Source: an uncultured Comamonadaceae bacterium
Lineage (GTDB): Bacteria; Pseudomonadota; Gammaproteobacteria; Burkholderiales; Burkholderiaceae_C
Direction of reading: 5' to 3'
DNA length: 6,077 nt
Assembly: GCA_937871735.1 (NCBI GenBank)
Contig: CALMOI010000157.1
Location: forward strand, 1-6,077
Under the pieces are notes generated by a model, which was given only the letters and a program-made list of their open reading frames with translations, searched no databases and was not told where the DNA came from. This document shows positions 4,294 through 6,077 of this stretch, in pieces. Both the position numbers and the translations under genes were made by a program. How positions within the stretch are numbered: the stretch's first letter is position 1; every line of letters begins with the position of its first letter.

Positions 4294-6077
4294 ATGAACT
4301 TTTCTGCCTGGTCGATCAAGAACCCGGTGCCTGCGGTGCTGCTGTTTGTGCTGCTCACCTTGGGCGGGCTGTACAGCTTCAAGGCCATGAAGGTGCAGAA
4401 CTTCCCGGACATGGATCTGCCCACTGTCACCGTCACCGCCGCGTTGCCCGGCGCGGCCCCGGCGCAGATGGAAGGCGAAGTTGCCCGCAAGCTAGAAAAC
4501 GCCCTGGCCCCGCTGCAAGGCCTCAAGAACCTGTACACCAAGGTGCAAGACGGCACCGTGGCCATCACCGCCGAATTCCGCCTTGAAAAGCCGGTGCAAG
4601 AAGCCGTGGACGACGTGCGCTCGGCCATCCAAGGCGTGCGCGCCGATTTGCCCGCAGATTTGCGCGACCCCATCGTCAGCAAGCTGAATGTGTCGGGCTC
4701 GCCCATGCTGGCCTACACCATCCGCTCGGCGCAGCTGGATGACGAGGCCCTGTCCTGGTTTGTGGACTACACCGTGGCGCGCAAGCTGCTGGGCGTGCGC
4801 GGCGTGGGTTCAGTCGCCCGAGTGGGCGGCGTGACGCGGCAGGTGGAAGTCGCCCTTGACCCGCTGCGGCTGCAAGCCCTGGGCACCACCGCCGCCGACA
4901 TCTCGCGCCAGTTGCAACAGGTGCAAACCGAAAGCACCGGGGGCCGCGCCGACCTGGGCCAGGGCGAGCAGCCGCTGCGCCTGCTGGCCACGGTGCAAAA
5001 CGTGGACGAGCTGGCCCGCTTGGAGCTGATGCTGTCCAACGGCCAGCGCATCCGCCTGAGCGACGTGGCCCAGGTACGCGACACCGTGGCCGAGCCGCGC
5101 GCGCTGGCGCTGCTCAACGGACAGCCCGTGGTCGGCTTTGAAGTGGCGCGCAGCAAGGGCGCGAGCGAGGTCGAAGTCGGTGCCGCCGTGCAAGCCGCGC
5201 TGGCCGAACTCAAAGCCCAGCGGCCTGACTTGGAGATCACCGAAGCCTTCAACTTCGTGCAGCCGGTGGCCGAGGAGTTCAGCGCCTCCATGCACTTGCT
5301 GTACGAAGGCGCGCTGCTGGCCGTCATCGTGGTCTGGCTGTTTTTGCGCGATGGGCGGGCCACGCTGGTGTCGGCGGTGGCGCTGCCGTTGTCGGTGATT
5401 CCCACTTTTATCGGCATGGCGTGGCTGGGTTTTTCGCTCAACGTGGTCACGCTGCTGGCGCTGTCGCTGGTGATCGGCGTGCTGGTGGACGACGCCATCG
5501 TCGAGGTCGAGAACATCGAACGCCACATCCGCATGGGCAAAACCGCCTACCAAGCCGCGATGGAAGCCGCTGACGAGATCGGGCTGGCGGTGATCGCCAC
5601 CACTTTCACCCTGGTGGCGGTGTTTTTGCCGACGGCCTTCATGAGCGGTATTGCGGGCCAGTTCTTCAAGCAGTTTGGCTGGACGGCGGCGCTGGCGGTG
5701 TTGGCCTCGCTGCTGGTGGCACGGCTGCTCACGCCCATGATGGCGGCGTACCTGATGCGCCCGCTCAAGCGCGCGCACCGCGACCCGTTCTGGATGCCCG
5801 CCTATTTGCGCGCCAGCCGCTGGACGCTGAACCACCGCTGGATCACGCTGGGGCTGGCGGGGGCGTTTTTTGTGGGCTCGGTGCTGCTGATCCCGCTGCT
5901 GCCCCAGGGCTTTGTGCCGCCGGACGACAACTCGCAGACCCAGGTGTTCATCGAACTGCCGCCGGGGGCCACCTTGGCCCAGACCCACGATGCGGCAGAA
6001 GCCGCCCGTTTGCGCGTGGCCGCCGTGCCGCAGGTGAGCGACATCTACACCACCATCGGCGGCGGGGCGGCGGGCAG
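4294..6077 (+). CDS. RND-family efflux permease (AcrB/MdtB-like, HAE-1 type), 3' end missing
   Basis: This is a proton-driven inner-membrane pump subunit. 594 codons are visible without a stop, against about 1,020-1,050 residues for the family, so the gene is cut by the window edge. Reading from the ATG, MNFSAWSIKNPVPAVLLFV gives the first membrane helix (about 11-29). The first periplasmic porter region (about 35-335) contains NFPDMDLPTVTVTAALPGAAP, a standard RND opening. Helices 2-6 lie between about 337 and 490. LVDDAIVEVENIERHIRMGK holds D399 and D400, equivalent to the AcrB proton-relay pair D407/D408, so transport should be active. Helix 7 (about 518-537) leads into LLPQGFVPPDDNSQTQVFIELPPGAT, the start of the second porter loop. 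The arrangement with the adaptor just upstream, and the acidic pair, point to drug or hydrophobic-compound efflux rather than SecDF-like roles. Sub-specificity is not assignable. The outer-membrane partner may lie downstream. Confidence 0.95.
   Translation, partial: MNFSAWSIKNPVPAVLLFVLLTLGGLYSFKAMKVQNFPDMDLPTVTVTAALPGAAPAQMEGEVARKLENALAPLQGLKNLYTKVQDGTVAITAEFRLEKPVQEAVDDVRSAIQGVRADLPADLRDPIVSKLNVSGSPMLAYTIRSAQLDDEALSWFVDYTVARKLLGVRGVGSVARVGGVTRQVEVALDPLRLQALGTTAADISRQLQQVQTESTGGRADLGQGEQPLRLLATVQNVDELARLELMLSNGQRIRLSDVAQVRDTVAEPRALALLNGQPVVGFEVARSKGASEVEVGAAVQAALAELKAQRPDLEITEAFNFVQPVAEEFSASMHLLYEGALLAVIVVWLFLRDGRATLVSAVALPLSVIPTFIGMAWLGFSLNVVTLLALSLVIGVLVDDAIVEVENIERHIRMGKTAYQAAMEAADEIGLAVIATTFTLVAVFLPTAFMSGIAGQFFKQFGWTAALAVLASLLVARLLTPMMAAYLMRPLKRAHRDPFWMPAYLRASRWTLNHRWITLGLAGAFFVGSVLLIPLLPQGFVPPDDNSQTQVFIELPPGATLAQTHDAAEAARLRVAAVPQVSDIYTTIGGGAAG

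Noticed and set aside
4767..5988. Overlapping long - strand open frames opposite the RND permease
   Set aside because: They are Ser/Thr/Ala- or Gln/Arg/His-rich shadows without recognisable domains, while the + strand frame has the RND signatures including the D399/D400 pair.

Overview
The window looks like chromosomal DNA from a high-GC betaproteobacterium, most likely of the order Burkholderiales. This is inferred from the GC-rich, C/G-ending codons, from the TyrB-type aminotransferase, and from the pairing of a CerR-type TetR regulator with an RND pump. The sequence alone does not allow a genus call.

Layout. (1) 1-816, + strand: the 3' two-thirds of a TyrB-type aromatic amino acid aminotransferase; its 5' end lies outside the window. 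(2) 839-1741, - strand: a LysR-type regulator of the NodD-like kind, convergent with the aminotransferase across a 22-bp gap. (3) 1742-1832: a 91-bp divergent control region with a LysR box (ATC-N9-GAT) inside a larger imperfect dyad. (4) 1833-2354, + strand: a small SRPBCC/START-fold protein of unknown ligand, transcribed divergently from the LysR gene and probably its target. (5) 2355-2417: a 63-bp gap with a perfect 32-bp palindrome (2374-2405) just ahead of a TetR gene. (6) 2418-3110 TetR/CerR-type repressor, 3113-4282 RND periplasmic adaptor, and 4294 to past the window end an RND inner-membrane permease (594 codons visible). These three genes are tightly packed and read as one operon.

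Working model. The CerR-type repressor probably binds the palindrome and controls its own operon, so an inducer would release both repressor and pump synthesis. The adaptor and permease would form two parts of a tripartite efflux pump; no outer-membrane channel gene is visible, so it is either past the right edge or supplied elsewhere. The LysR/SRPBCC pair forms a second, self-contained regulatory unit next to the pump. No RNA gene, insertion sequence, CRISPR array, attachment site or origin is seen. The families are all known; the most notable features are the two operator-like sequences and the unknown roles of the SRPBCC protein and the pump.
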